42,066 nt of DNA from Acidobacteriota bacterium (lineage in GTDB: Bacteria; Acidobacteriota; Terriglobia; Acidiferrales; UBA7541). Both the position numbers and the translations under genes were made by a program. Below, one piece after another: positions 25,594 to 34,600 of this stretch (position 1 is its first letter; each line of letters opens with the position of its first letter). The stretch covers positions 1 to 42,066 of the forward strand of contig JABCZF010000034.1 in the NCBI GenBank assembly GCA_013289825.1. The letters are read 5' to 3'. Under the pieces are notes generated by a model, which was not told the origin of the DNA, did no database searches, and saw only the letters and a program-made list of their open reading frames with translations.

Positions 25594-26160
25594 TCACGAC
25601 GCCATACTCACCTCAAAGTCAATTCTAACTTCATCTTTGGCTCTTACGCCTGCTTTGCCGGGAGGCTTGATCCCGAAGTCGGTCTGTTTCACGGTGGCCT
25701 GGCCGGCGTAACGGAAGTCCTTCAGTGTCACTTGCACCGTCACTGGCCGCGTCTGCCCGCGCATCGTCAGATTCCCGCGCAACGTCCACCTCCCCTGGCC
25801 GGCAGGCTCCGCACTTGTGGACTTGAACACGATCTCCGGATGACGCTCGCTATCGAGCACTTCCGGCCCTAGCATGGTCTTCTGCACTTCGGCACGATCT
25901 TTCTCGGAAGCATCCTTGTCGATCACGCGCAGCTCCCGCGCATCCACGCGTATTTCAACCGCAGGGTGCGAGCCGGTGTCCGCCGTACCGCTCTGAATCG
26001 GCGCGCGCACTTCGTGCTCGTGTCCCAGCCCTGAGAATGCGCCCGACTTGCCGACGTGGATCGTTAACGTGGACTTCTGCGTGTCGATGTTATGTTGTTG
26101 GGCGCTCATGCCCTGAACGCACACGCAGCTCGCTGCCGCCAAGAACACGGTTCGCATCAT
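25594..26160 (-). CDS. periplasmic YceI family protein
   Basis: This protein has 188 residues, with a signal peptide (MMRTVFLAAASCVCVQGMSA) and a strong SD (GAGGTGAGCG) before ATG ATG at 26160/26157. The YceI lipocalin-like barrel is recognisable from STLTIHVGKSGAFSGLGHEH, HPEIVFKSTSAEPAG, GRWTLRGNLTMRGQTRPVTV and DFGIKPPGKAGV. YceI proteins bind isoprenoid lipids such as long polyprenyl quinone-like molecules in the periplasm. An unusual feature is the replacement of the usual HS motif by GHEH. It appears to be a single gene. Confidence 0.88.
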   Translation of the reverse strand: MMRTVFLAAASCVCVQGMSAQQHNIDTQKSTLTIHVGKSGAFSGLGHEHEVRAPIQSGTADTGSHPAVEIRVDARELRVIDKDASEKDRAEVQKTMLGPEVLDSERHPEIVFKSTSAEPAGQGRWTLRGNLTMRGQTRPVTVQVTLKDFRYAGQATVKQTDFGIKPPGKAGVRAKDEVRIDFEVSMAS

Positions 26161-26264
26161 CGCTCACCTCGAACGGAATTCCACAGACCTAACTTGCGCG
26201 TCGCAAAGAGGAATCTCTGTCCATTCATCGCTGCCATATACGGCGCGGCCGCTCGGTCGCGCAT

Positions 26265-26546
26265 TCAGTCACATGGGGAGGCCGGATCTGGTCTTTTCAG
26301 GCTGGTGCTCCTCACTGCCTCTTCGTTTCCCTTGCAGCAGGACCAAATACCCTCCGAATCCCAGCGCCAATACGCCGAGCCCCCGGGGACGAATTTGGCT
26401 ATTTGTTCTCCCTGCGTTGGAGTTGCCGGAGCCTGGGTGGGGCTGCCGGACTGCCGCGTCGAAGAAAAAAGAATGTATGCCTGCAGTACGAGAAGCAGGA
26501 GTCCCAGCGCAGCGAGTGCGTCGCCCTGAACTTTGGCAAATTGCAT
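26265..26546 (-). CDS. small membrane protein, apparently frameshifted
   Basis: The ATG at 26546 has a strong SD (AAGGAG six bases upstream). The first part, residues 1-55, is convincing: a membrane helix at about 9-29 (DALAALGLLLLVLQAYILFS) and a Ser/Thr/Pro linker. After FVPGG, at a run of five G on the coding strand (26380-26384), the current frame reads SAYWRWDSEGIWSCCKG, which is not membrane-like. The overlapping frame reads LGVLALGFGGYLVLLQGKRR, an obvious second helix with a positive end, finishing at 26269. One extra G would restore a protein of about 92 residues with two helices. The cause could be a real mutation, a sequencing error in the run or slippage. Function is unknown. Confidence 0.6.
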   Translation of the reverse strand: MQFAKVQGDALAALGLLLLVLQAYILFSSTRQSGSPTQAPATPTQGEQIAKFVPGGSAYWRWDSEGIWSCCKGNEEAVRSTSLKRPDPASPCD

Positions 26547-26735
26547 ACAAACTCCTTCCTCCGATCATCCATGCGCTTAAAGTTCGAGTCTAGGCCTGGC
26601 AAATTATGAAATCAATACGGCGTTTGTCTCAAGCCTCGGAGGGCCGTTTCTCTTGACGTAAACGGCCATCTCGAAAAACCGCTACACCGCATAGGCAGTT
26701 TCTCATTGCAGATCTCAAAACCTGGGCAATACAGT

Positions 26736-27299
26736 TCAATTCCGGACGTTGTCAATCATTCGCGACAGACGCCGCCAAGCCTCTATAACGCCTCCCGCCC
26801 GCGCGTTCCGGCCAAAGTGAAACGTCAGACTGAGGCCGGAAAAATGGACCGATGATGGACCGCCTGGATAGCCCAGTCTCGAAGAACGAAAGCCCTGCAT
26901 ACCTCCGTAGGCTAGAGGACCAAGCAGTACGTTCTGAATGTGAACCGTGTTCTGAAAAGCGTCCAGTTCGAAGCGCCCGCTCCAGAGTTGGACGAGCGGC
27001 AGGCTCGACTGCGTGTAAAACAAAGTCTTAACCCTTTTCACCGAGGGAAGGAGCTCCGTGCCCGGATCGAGTTCAGCGGCTCCCGCGAATAGGTAGCTGA
27101 AATGGACAGGCGGTTTTCCGGGTTCCTGGGACAACAGAAAGGAACTGGGCGGCACAGGGTTCGATACCGTTCGGAGCGTTATGATCGGCGCAACATGTTC
27201 TTGCGCGAGGACGATCCGTGGTGGCGAGGGTGTTTGGCCGGCCGCCGGCGCGAAGCTACACAGAGCGATTCCGAGCAGCGTAATCAACCGTTTGTACAT
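26736..27299 (-). CDS. secreted protein of unknown function
   Basis: This protein has 187 residues from the ATG at 27299 (a GTG at 27302 is one codon upstream; the SD is a weak GAGAAGAG). A signal peptide (MYKRLITLLGIALCSFAPAAG) is clear. The mature part is beta-rich, with VHFSYLFAGAAELDPGTELL, LPLVQLWSGRFELDAFQNTV and SSVHFSGLSLTFHFGRNAR; the last ends a strand in aromatic residues like a porin or outer-membrane barrel strand. No family was recognised. Confidence 0.6.
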   Translation of the reverse strand: MYKRLITLLGIALCSFAPAAGQTPSPPRIVLAQEHVAPIITLRTVSNPVPPSSFLLSQEPGKPPVHFSYLFAGAAELDPGTELLPSVKRVKTLFYTQSSLPLVQLWSGRFELDAFQNTVHIQNVLLGPLAYGGMQGFRSSRLGYPGGPSSVHFSGLSLTFHFGRNARAGGVIEAWRRLSRMIDNVRN

Positions 27300-27601
27300 C
27301 ACCAGACCGCTCTTCTCTCTAATTCTTGCTTTTCATCACTGACAGGAAGAAACAGACTCGGCCCCGCCTCCAGACCCCCTTCGCAATCGCCGGAGAATAG
27401 AAGGCCGGATTTCGCTCGGAGAGAGACTGGATTCCTGGGAATGAAATAGGTTTACCACGGCCGGGGCTCGGCAGTCTGTCGCAATACGCACATGAATGAA
27501 TCTGTTCCTATTCGCACAGACGCCCAACTCTCAACGCGTTAGTCTGTTTCTGGGATCCTGATTCACCGGGGTCTTCAGCCCCAGCTGCCCTCGAATCAAA
27601 A
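27300..27601. other. 302-base divergent intergenic region
   Basis: This region lies between two divergent genes for secreted proteins and presumably carries both promoters. A GGGG-TCTTCAG-CCCC hairpin lies shortly before the + strand gene. No confident -35/-10 pair, gene or RNA was seen. Confidence 0.45.
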
Positions 27602-28456
27602 ATGGAATTCCTGGCTAAATTTCGCGTCGGAGCACTGCTGATTGCGGTGGCAGCTTCTTCCCCACTCTTCGCTCAAAATAGCGGACCGGACAGGCATCAG
27701 AGTCCTCGAAACGTTCTGGATGCCCGTCAGATCGTCGGTCTATCGCTTGTTGCAGCCGATCACAGTTGGCAGGCGCGTGACGAATACATCTACATGGAAC
27801 GTGATGAAGATCGACGCCTCGACCCGCTGGGGCAGGTGAAATCGGAAAATGTCGACGTCACCCAAATGACTCTTGTCAACGGCATCCGATTTGAGCAGCT
27901 CATGGAACACAACGGACAGCTTCCATCGGCTGAGGAACAGATAAAACGCGACCAGGATCTCGAGAAACTGAAGCACGAAACGCCGGAGGAGCGGGCCGCA
28001 CGGCTCCACAAGAACGAGGAAAACAGGTCCTTTCTTCGGGACCTGCTCGAGGCCTTCGACTTCCGTTTGATCGGCGAAGAGATCATCGCCGGGAGGCCGA
28101 CCCACGTACTTGAGGCCACGCCGCATCCCGGCTATCACGCCAGCGGCAAGTACGCAAAGCTGTTCTCCAGGGTGAAAGGCAAGCTCTGGGTCGACGAGCA
28201 GGACTTCGGGTGGGTCAAAGTCGACGGCGAGGTAACGCAGGCGTTCTCGATGGGATTGTTCGTAGCCCGCGTGCAGCGCGGCTCGCACATCGTTCTGGAG
28301 CAGACTCGTCTCCCTGACGCGGTCTGGGTGCCCAGGCGCCTCGAAGTGAGAGCAAGCGCCAGAATCCTTTTCCTAAAGAGTCTCGACCTTGACAGGATCC
28401 TCACTTATTCGGACTACCGGCGGGCGACGGACGGTCCATACACCGTCAGCAGATAG
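27602..28456 (+). CDS. secreted LolA-like or outer-membrane-sorting-like protein of unknown function
   Basis: This protein has 284 residues, with a signal peptide (MEFLAKFRVGALLIAVAASSPLFAQ). The first half is rich in charged helices (AEEQIKRDQDLEKLKHETPEERAARLHKNEEN, residues about 110-141, is a coiled-coil candidate). The second half is a beta-sheet of the kind seen in LolA/LolB-like sorting proteins: GEEIIAGRPTHVLEATPHPGY, then LFSRVKGKLWVDEQDFGWVK and LPDAVWVPRRLEVRA. The assignment to a lipoprotein-carrier fold is from pattern only. No SD is seen at the ATG. Confidence 0.6.
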   Translation: MEFLAKFRVGALLIAVAASSPLFAQNSGPDRHQSPRNVLDARQIVGLSLVAADHSWQARDEYIYMERDEDRRLDPLGQVKSENVDVTQMTLVNGIRFEQLMEHNGQLPSAEEQIKRDQDLEKLKHETPEERAARLHKNEENRSFLRDLLEAFDFRLIGEEIIAGRPTHVLEATPHPGYHASGKYAKLFSRVKGKLWVDEQDFGWVKVDGEVTQAFSMGLFVARVQRGSHIVLEQTRLPDAVWVPRRLEVRASARILFLKSLDLDRILTYSDYRRATDGPYTVSR

Positions 28457-28564
28457 TGATCGTATGGGAAGCTACCGGGCACAGGCTCGGAGAAACCAGA
28501 TACCCTGGCGGTGCGTATAGCGACGTCGGCCGCACCACCAGACGAGCGGTTCCGCACGTCAACT

Positions 28565-29569
28565 TCATTTCGTTTTGTCATTGCCGGGAGACGCTTTTGC
28601 GGGATGAAGCTTGTTATAGTCTTTGATATACACCCGCAAGCCGGAGTCCGCCGTAAGTTTTGAGTAGCCCGCCGAAAGCTGTTCTTTGTAGTGATCCAGG
28701 AAGAAGTCGAGTGGATCGTTTGGATCCATGTCGATGAGGATCAAATCCACATCGTTCATGACCAGCTTGCCGAGACGGATACGATTGTTTTTGAAGGCCA
28801 TGTAATTTCCGGCGCGGATATTTTTTACCGGCTTGGCATCGGAACTCCCAAAAATCTGAATAATTTTCTCGCCTTCCATCCGTACGGAGACCACCTTACC
28901 TTCAATATGCGGAGGCGGCAGGATCTGTTCGAGATCAAGAATAAGATCGTCTTCTTGAGCCCCTACGCCGGGAACTTTGCCCTCTTTGATCAACCTGCTT
29001 AGATCGATACCGAAGAGCTCCATCAAACCCTTTACTGGCAAGTGCATAGCCTTAATCTTCTCGCTGTGCAGCCGAATTTTTCCGTCAGCAGCGGGAATGA
29101 GAACTCCCTCCGTCTCGAACGGGATATCCCCTTTGTCATGGAGCTTTCCCTGCACTTTCAGGTGCCCCTTCTCGACGCTGATGGACAGCTGTGTTAAGGG
29201 CGAATCCGGGCGCCGAAAAACGTACGAATTGAGAACGTTCGCCAGGTCTCGCGAATCCATGGCAATCTCTGCCCTGCTTACGCGCAGCTTAAACGAGTCT
29301 TTGTCGTCGAAGTTGGGAAATTCATTTTTGTCCAGGGGCACGAGCACACCGTCTAGTGATTTTATTTCCACCGCCACGGTGTCCGAAAAGCGAAACGTGA
29401 CGTTGCGCATCTGCGTCGCGACCGTGGCCTCCTGGTTGTCGTTGGCCGGTGGGTTTTGCCTGATGACCATCCCCGGCGTCGTGGCGCAAAGAAGAACGAC
29501 AAGAGCCAGCGATCTCAAAAGCGGTTGAGATATGTGGAACGGCGAGACCAACTTCCTTACGAATCGCAA
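28565..29569 (-). CDS. exported protein of unknown function, TTG start
   Basis: The frame is open to an ATG at 29746, but the best start is TTG at 29569. An AGAGGTG SD sits five bases upstream and the product then begins MRFVRKLVSPFH with a signal core SLALVVLLCATTPG. The resulting protein has 334 residues. It is made of repeating beta strands with charged turns: KLRVSRAEIAMDSRDLANVL, LTQLSISVEKGHLKVQGKL, PPHIEGKVVSVRMEGEKI and RIRLGKLVMNDVDLILIDMD. The pattern resembles lipid-binding LmeA/AsmA-type beta sheets, but no family was identified. It probably acts in the cell envelope. Confidence 0.65.
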   Translation of the reverse strand: MRFVRKLVSPFHISQPLLRSLALVVLLCATTPGMVIRQNPPANDNQEATVATQMRNVTFRFSDTVAVEIKSLDGVLVPLDKNEFPNFDDKDSFKLRVSRAEIAMDSRDLANVLNSYVFRRPDSPLTQLSISVEKGHLKVQGKLHDKGDIPFETEGVLIPAADGKIRLHSEKIKAMHLPVKGLMELFGIDLSRLIKEGKVPGVGAQEDDLILDLEQILPPPHIEGKVVSVRMEGEKIIQIFGSSDAKPVKNIRAGNYMAFKNNRIRLGKLVMNDVDLILIDMDPNDPLDFFLDHYKEQLSAGYSKLTADSGLRVYIKDYNKLHPAKASPGNDKTK

Positions 29570-29946
29570 TATTGCACCTCTTGCAGGGGTTAACCGGAAT
29601 TTTCGATGTGCGCCTCCAGCTAGCGCATCGTACGCGCCTACCGGCCCGGGGCACAACGAAGTTGCCATCAGGGCATGCTCAAAACGCAGCACTGGTTGTC
29701 GGGAACGGCCAGCGGCGTGGGCAAGCACCTGCGCCACCCTCCACAAACTCCATTTAGTTCCAAGATATTCAGCTAGCTCCTCTGGCCTTGCACGCGGCGA
29801 GGGCGAGTGGCGCGATCTTCATCCGATGTCTCGGGCTTGTTGGCGCCCATGGCGCAAGGCATCCTGGGACCGATTCGGATCATCCAACGGGTTAAGTGCG
29901 ATGGCCGAAGGCAGGGTTCGGCCGGCTCCAGGTCGAGGAGACTAGA
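29570..29946. other. 377-base divergent intergenic region
   Basis: With the TTG start chosen at 29569, this stretch separates two divergent genes. An ORF on the + strand (29532-29945) lacks a ribosome-binding site and is probably chance. The GAGGAG at 29935-29940 belongs to the 29947 gene. No further feature was recognised. Confidence 0.45.
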
Positions 29947-31044
29947 ATGAATTTCCACCCAACGGTTTCGCAGAGAGTCGCAGTGGTGTCTCGCGGGGTT
30001 TGCGCAATTGCGCTGACACTTTCTGTTAGTGGCTTGGCGTGGGCTCAACAACAACAGCAGGAACAGCCGCCGCCAACACAGGAGCAGACTCAACAGCAAT
30101 CGCAACAGCAGGGGCAGCAGCAGGCTGATCGGCCGCCCCAAGCCCAGCAGCAGCCGCAGGCGCAAGAACAGCAGGCTCCGCCGGCGCCTTCGCCGCCAGA
30201 CAGCAATCGGCCGCCGATGTCACGGGACCGCGTGCCCCAAAACCCGGGTGCACCCTCACCGAATGGTGCTAACGACGAGTACGCGCCGCCGCCGGCCTTG
30301 CTGACGATTTCCGCGGGCACGGTCGTTATTGTGCGGATCAACGAGCCCCTTTCTAGCGACCGAAACCAGGTTGGGGACCAGTTCACCGGGACCTTGCAGC
30401 AGCCGATCGTCGTAAATGGTTGGGTGGTGGCGCGCCGGGGGCAGGTGGTGATGGGGCAGGTGAAGTCGGTGCAGAAGGCGGGGCGGGTGAAGGGCGTGTC
30501 GCAGCTCGGTGTCGAGTTGACGGACATGACTCTGGTGAACGGCGAGCAGGCGCCGATTTTGACGGAATTGTGGAAGGGCTCGGGAGGGACTTCACATGGT
30601 GCGGATGCCGCAACAATAGCGGGTGGCACCGCGCTGGGCGCGATCGTCGGGTCGGCGGCGGATTGGGGCCGGGGCGCAGCCATTGGCGCAGGAGCTGGCG
30701 CCGTGGCGGGGATTGGAGCGGTACTCTTGACGCGTGGGCGGCCCACGATTTTGGAGCCGGAGTCACAGCTGACGTTTCGCTTGGTGGATCCTGTGAAGGT
30801 AGACACGACGCATAGCCAGCAGGCCTTCTTACCGGTGTCGCAAGAGGATTTTGAGGGCGGGCGAGGCGAGAGGCCGCGGTTGCGTGCGGGTGGCTATGGC
30901 GCTTACGGAGCTGGCCCTTGCGGTTACTACTATCCATGCTATTTCGCCCCGGGTTATGTGGGGTTTTATTCGGGGTATGGCTGGTGGGGCCCGGGATACT
31001 ATGGGCGCGGGTTTTATGGGCCGCGAGGCTTTCGGCGCTTTTGA
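29947..31044 (+). CDS. exported Gln-rich, glycine-zipper protein
   Basis: This protein has 365 residues from the ATG at 29947 (GAGGAG at 29935-29940). A signal peptide (core GVCAIALTLSVSGLAWA) is followed by a low-complexity Gln/Pro region of about 55 residues. A beta-rich domain follows at about 118-215, including ISAGTVVIVRINEPLSS and GWVVARRGQVVMGQVKS, as in TrbI/VirB10-like or barrel-type envelope proteins. A glycine-zipper segment (GGTALGAIVGSAADWGRG, then GAGAGAVAGIGAVLL) spans about 225-260. The tail is Gly/Tyr-rich (GPGYYGRGFYGPRGFRRF). The protein probably sits in the cell envelope; function is unknown. A terminator-like hairpin follows. Confidence 0.78.
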   Translation: MNFHPTVSQRVAVVSRGVCAIALTLSVSGLAWAQQQQQEQPPPTQEQTQQQSQQQGQQQADRPPQAQQQPQAQEQQAPPAPSPPDSNRPPMSRDRVPQNPGAPSPNGANDEYAPPPALLTISAGTVVIVRINEPLSSDRNQVGDQFTGTLQQPIVVNGWVVARRGQVVMGQVKSVQKAGRVKGVSQLGVELTDMTLVNGEQAPILTELWKGSGGTSHGADAATIAGGTALGAIVGSAADWGRGAAIGAGAGAVAGIGAVLLTRGRPTILEPESQLTFRLVDPVKVDTTHSQQAFLPVSQEDFEGGRGERPRLRAGGYGAYGAGPCGYYYPCYFAPGYVGFYSGYGWWGPGYYGRGFYGPRGFRRF

Positions 31045-31074
31045 TTGATGGAAGAGACTCTGAGAGCGGGACTT

Positions 31075-31110
31075 GCGGGCGTTCCGGCGAAACCGGGACG
31101 CCCGCTTCTT
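31075..31110 (+). terminator. terminator-like hairpin after the Gln-rich protein gene
   Basis: GCGGGCGTTCCGG (31075-31087) pairs with CCGGGACGCCCGC (31093-31105) through a 13-base stem with one T-G wobble, with the loop CGAAA. It is followed by TTCTT, a weak T-run. It lies 30 bases after the stop of the 29947-31044 gene. Confidence 0.65.
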
Positions 31111-31631
31111 GCAACTAAATGGGGTTGCGGTGGTGTTTGAGCTTGCCTTTCTTCCTGGGGTCCTTTTTGGGGGGTTTGACACTCTGCTAGCCGAGATAGT
31201 TCTTTTATCGGGCGAAACAAATAGGGAGTCTCCGGGTTATTAGTATGTTACGGGCTGGCTTCTGAACCGCTACACAGACGTCAAGGGAACTTCGCAAGAA
31301 GCCTTGCGGAATAAAGGAATAAAGTACAAGCACTTACAGTCAGGATGTCGGGAACTTGCATTCTTCGGAAATTGGGAGATGAACCGGGGTGGTGAACAAG
31401 AAAACCTGCGGGTCGCGTCACATGTGAAATGGGCAGCAGGTTATGGAAAAGGTTTGGACGGGCTTTGTGGTAACCTCTCCGACAGTTTCCCGGGAGAATT
31501 CGCTTTCGGGCCGAGCCCTCTGCCTAAGCGACGAACTAGCAAGAGAGCTAATCTCTTACTGATGCAACGGCTCCCTCTGAACCGATGGCGGTTTCTAGAA
31601 GTGCACACCAAATCTGCTGTGTGGGCGGACC
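31111..31631. other. 521-base intergenic leader of the S53 protease gene
   Basis: No convincing gene is seen; one 113-codon ORF begins with TTG and no SD. A perfect six-base stem CGCAAG-AAGC-CTTGCG lies near 31290-31310. The motif GAATAAAGTACA at 31317-31328 is also found at 20952-20963, upstream of the five-helix membrane protein. The stretch is long enough to hold a leader RNA, but I recognised no riboswitch family. Confidence 0.45.
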
Positions 31632-34600
31632 ATGAAAAAAGCTAGCGCTATGACTATTAAATACACTGCAATCTCTCTTGCCATCCTTTTTGCGTTTCCT
31701 GGCTTGCGCGTGTCGGCGCAGACGAAGCCGGACAACGCGTCGGCCACGCAGGCTGTGGCGGTACCCGCGCGGATCACCCAGGCGATTGACGAGACGCAGT
31801 TGGTCACGCTAAAGGGCAACGTGCATCCGCTCGCGCGGCCAGAATTTGACAAGGGACCGGTTCCCAGCTCGCAGCCGATGAAGCGCATGATGCTGCTGTT
31901 GCAGAGGAGTCCGGAACAACAAGCGGCGCTCCAACAACTGATGTTGGAGCAGCAGAGCAAGGACTCACCCAATTTCCACAAATGGCTCGTGCCGCAGCAG
32001 TTTGGTGTACAGTTCGGCCCGGCGGACGCGGACATTCAAACTGTGACGGACTGGCTTGCGCGTCAGGGCTTCCAAGTAGCTAGGGTCGCGAATGGCCGCA
32101 CAGTGATCGAATTCTCGGGAAACGCGGCGCAGGTTCAGAGCGCCTTCCACACCGAGATTCACAAGTTTGTGGTGAATGGCGAGACTCGCAGCGCCAACGT
32201 GAGCGACCCGCAAATCCCGGCGGCGCTGGCTCCGGTCGTCAAGGGAATCGTCTCACTTCACAATTTTCCCAGAAGAACTTTCCGCCACGACGCGGGAATT
32301 CATAAGGTGACTCGTGATGAGCATGGTGTCCCGCAGTTCACAAGCACGACCGGATGCGGACTGAATAATGCGAGTCAGTGCTTTTTCGTTGGACCGGCCG
32401 ATTTCGCGAAAATCTATAACGTTCCGGCGAGTCTTGACGGAACCGGGGTCACTATCGGCATTGTAGGTGATTCAAACATCGATCCGAACGACGCCATCGG
32501 TTTCCGCAACGTATTCGGCCTGACGCCCGCGACGGCGCCGACCATTATTGTGGACGGACCGGACCCCGGCCTCAGCGGTCCAATCGGAGACGAAGGAGAA
32601 GGGGACCTGGATGTTCAGATTTCGGGTATGGTGGCGCCGAAAGCAACCATAGACTTTGTAGTTGCGGAGGGTACTTTAACCGCCCTGGGAACGGACATCG
32701 CTGCTTTTCACATCATCGACTACAACTTGGCGGACGTGATGAGCGAGAGCTTTGGAAGCTGCGAGCCGGGACTAGGGACCATGGGTGTGCAATTCTATAA
32801 CTCAGTTTGGGAGGAGGCCGCAGCACAAGGTATTACTGTCATGGTGTCGGCAGGAGATAATGGCTCGGCGTCTTGCGACAATTTCCAGACGCAGGCTGTT
32901 GCCGTGAACGGGCTTGCCGTCAACGGTATCGCCTCAACGCCGTTTAACGTTGCGGTGGGAGGAACCGATTTCGATGAGGTGGGCGTCCAGTCCACTTTCT
33001 GGAACACGACCAATGTCGCCGGCACGCTTGAATCGGCGAAAGGTTACATTCCTGAAACTACGTGGAATGACTCTTGTGCAGCGACGGCGACTAGCGCGAA
33101 CTTGGCCACGGTTTGCGCCGGCGCACTGGCCACAAACATTGTAGCGGGCAGCGGCGGCCCCAGCACGACCAATGCTAAGCCAGCCTGGCAGTCAGGCTTG
33201 ACTCCCGCGGACGGCAGCCGGGACGTTCCCGATGTCTCGCTGTTTGCGAGCGACGGCTTCCAAAGCTTAAGTCTCTATCCACTCTGCGAAGCAGATGGTG
33301 TTCCCGCCGGAAGTGCACCGTCATGCGCGGCTAGCGGGCCTTTCACGATTGGGGGCGCGGGGGGTACTTCGGCATCCTCGCCAGCCTTTGCGGGAATCAT
33401 GGCCCTGATCGTCCAGAAAATGGGAGGCCAACGTCAAGGGAACGCAAATTTCGTTCTTTACAAAATCGCGGCGACGCCAGGGCAGAGCTGCAATTCAACC
33501 GGGCAGGCGCTCTCGGGATCGACGTGTGCGTTCAACGATGTGACCAAGGGCAATAACTCGGTCCCTTGTACCGGGGGGGCCGCAGCAAATTGCAGCGGAA
33601 CGACAGGTAACGGTGTGCTCGTCGATCCTGCCCACACGACAACCCCAGCGTGGACGACGACAACTGGCTATGACTACGCCACTGGATTGGGATCGGTGAA
33701 TGTGACGAACCTGGCTACACAGTGGCCCCTGGTGGTTGGCACTTTTAAGGCCACAACTTCCATTCTCACGCTCAACGGAGGAGCAGCGGTCAATATCACT
33801 CACGGGACCTCCGTTACGGCCAGCGCGACAGTAGCAGTGGTAAGTCCTGCGACAGGGACACCCACAGGAGATGTGTCGCTGCTGGGACCTCAGGGAACAA
33901 TAAACTCGGGGATCAACGCCAGCACGCTTACGGGTACCACTCCAGACACAGCGAACCTAACCACGACAGGCTTGCCCGGAGGGAGTTATACCGTTACGGC
34001 CCACTATGCTGGAGATGGGACGTTTGCCCCCAGCGACTCGAGTCCTGTAGCTGTGGTGGTGCATCCGGAAAACAGCAGGCTGCAGATGAGCGTGGTGACG
34101 TTGGATCCTGCTTCTGGAAACATCCTGAACCCGAATGCCACTTCCTATGCGTACGGCTCCCTCACGTTTTTGCGTTTCGATATTCTCAATAGCTCGACAA
34201 ATCCTTGCCAGAGCCTGGCGAACGGCACAGTCACAGGATGTGCGTTCGACGCCCAAGGGGCAGTGACAGTCACCGACAACGGCAATGCACTCAATGGAGG
34301 GCCGTTCAAGATCAACAGCGAGGGGAACGCCGAGGATCAAGTGCTGCAGCTCACGGCGGGGACGCACACGCTTTCGGCGACCTATTCGGGCGACGTCAAC
34401 TACAACCCGGTAACTACGCCCGTAACGGAAGTCATCACCGTCTCGCAAGCGGTAACGGCGACGACGCTTGTCGCAGACCTCACGACTGTGAATACGGGGC
34501 AGACCGTGACTTTGACGGCGACCGTTGCGACCCAGAGCATTGGGGTTGGCCCGTCAGGGACGATTACGTTTTCCACATGCGGCACACCACCATGCACGGC

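Noticed and set aside
29570..29746. N-terminal extension of the 28565 gene to ATG 29746
   Set aside because: The extension has no SD, is Arg/Ala-rich and would bury the signal peptide; TTG at 29569 has AGAGGTG at good spacing.
30090..30806. Long minus-strand ORFs under the Gln-rich protein gene
   Set aside because: They mirror the repeat codons of the real gene and have no start signal or recognisable product.
31340..31360. Possible sigma-54 promoter before the protease gene
   Set aside because: A GG and a TTGC are present but the spacing between GG and GC is 13 bases, not the required 10.
31330..31600. Possible cyclic-di-GMP riboswitch in the protease leader
   Set aside because: No GEMM signature bases or paired helices with the expected loops could be found; only short unrelated hairpins.
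31304..31645. 113-codon ORF upstream of the S53 protease gene
   Set aside because: It starts with TTG without an SD, overlaps the protease start and its product has no signal, domain or regular composition.
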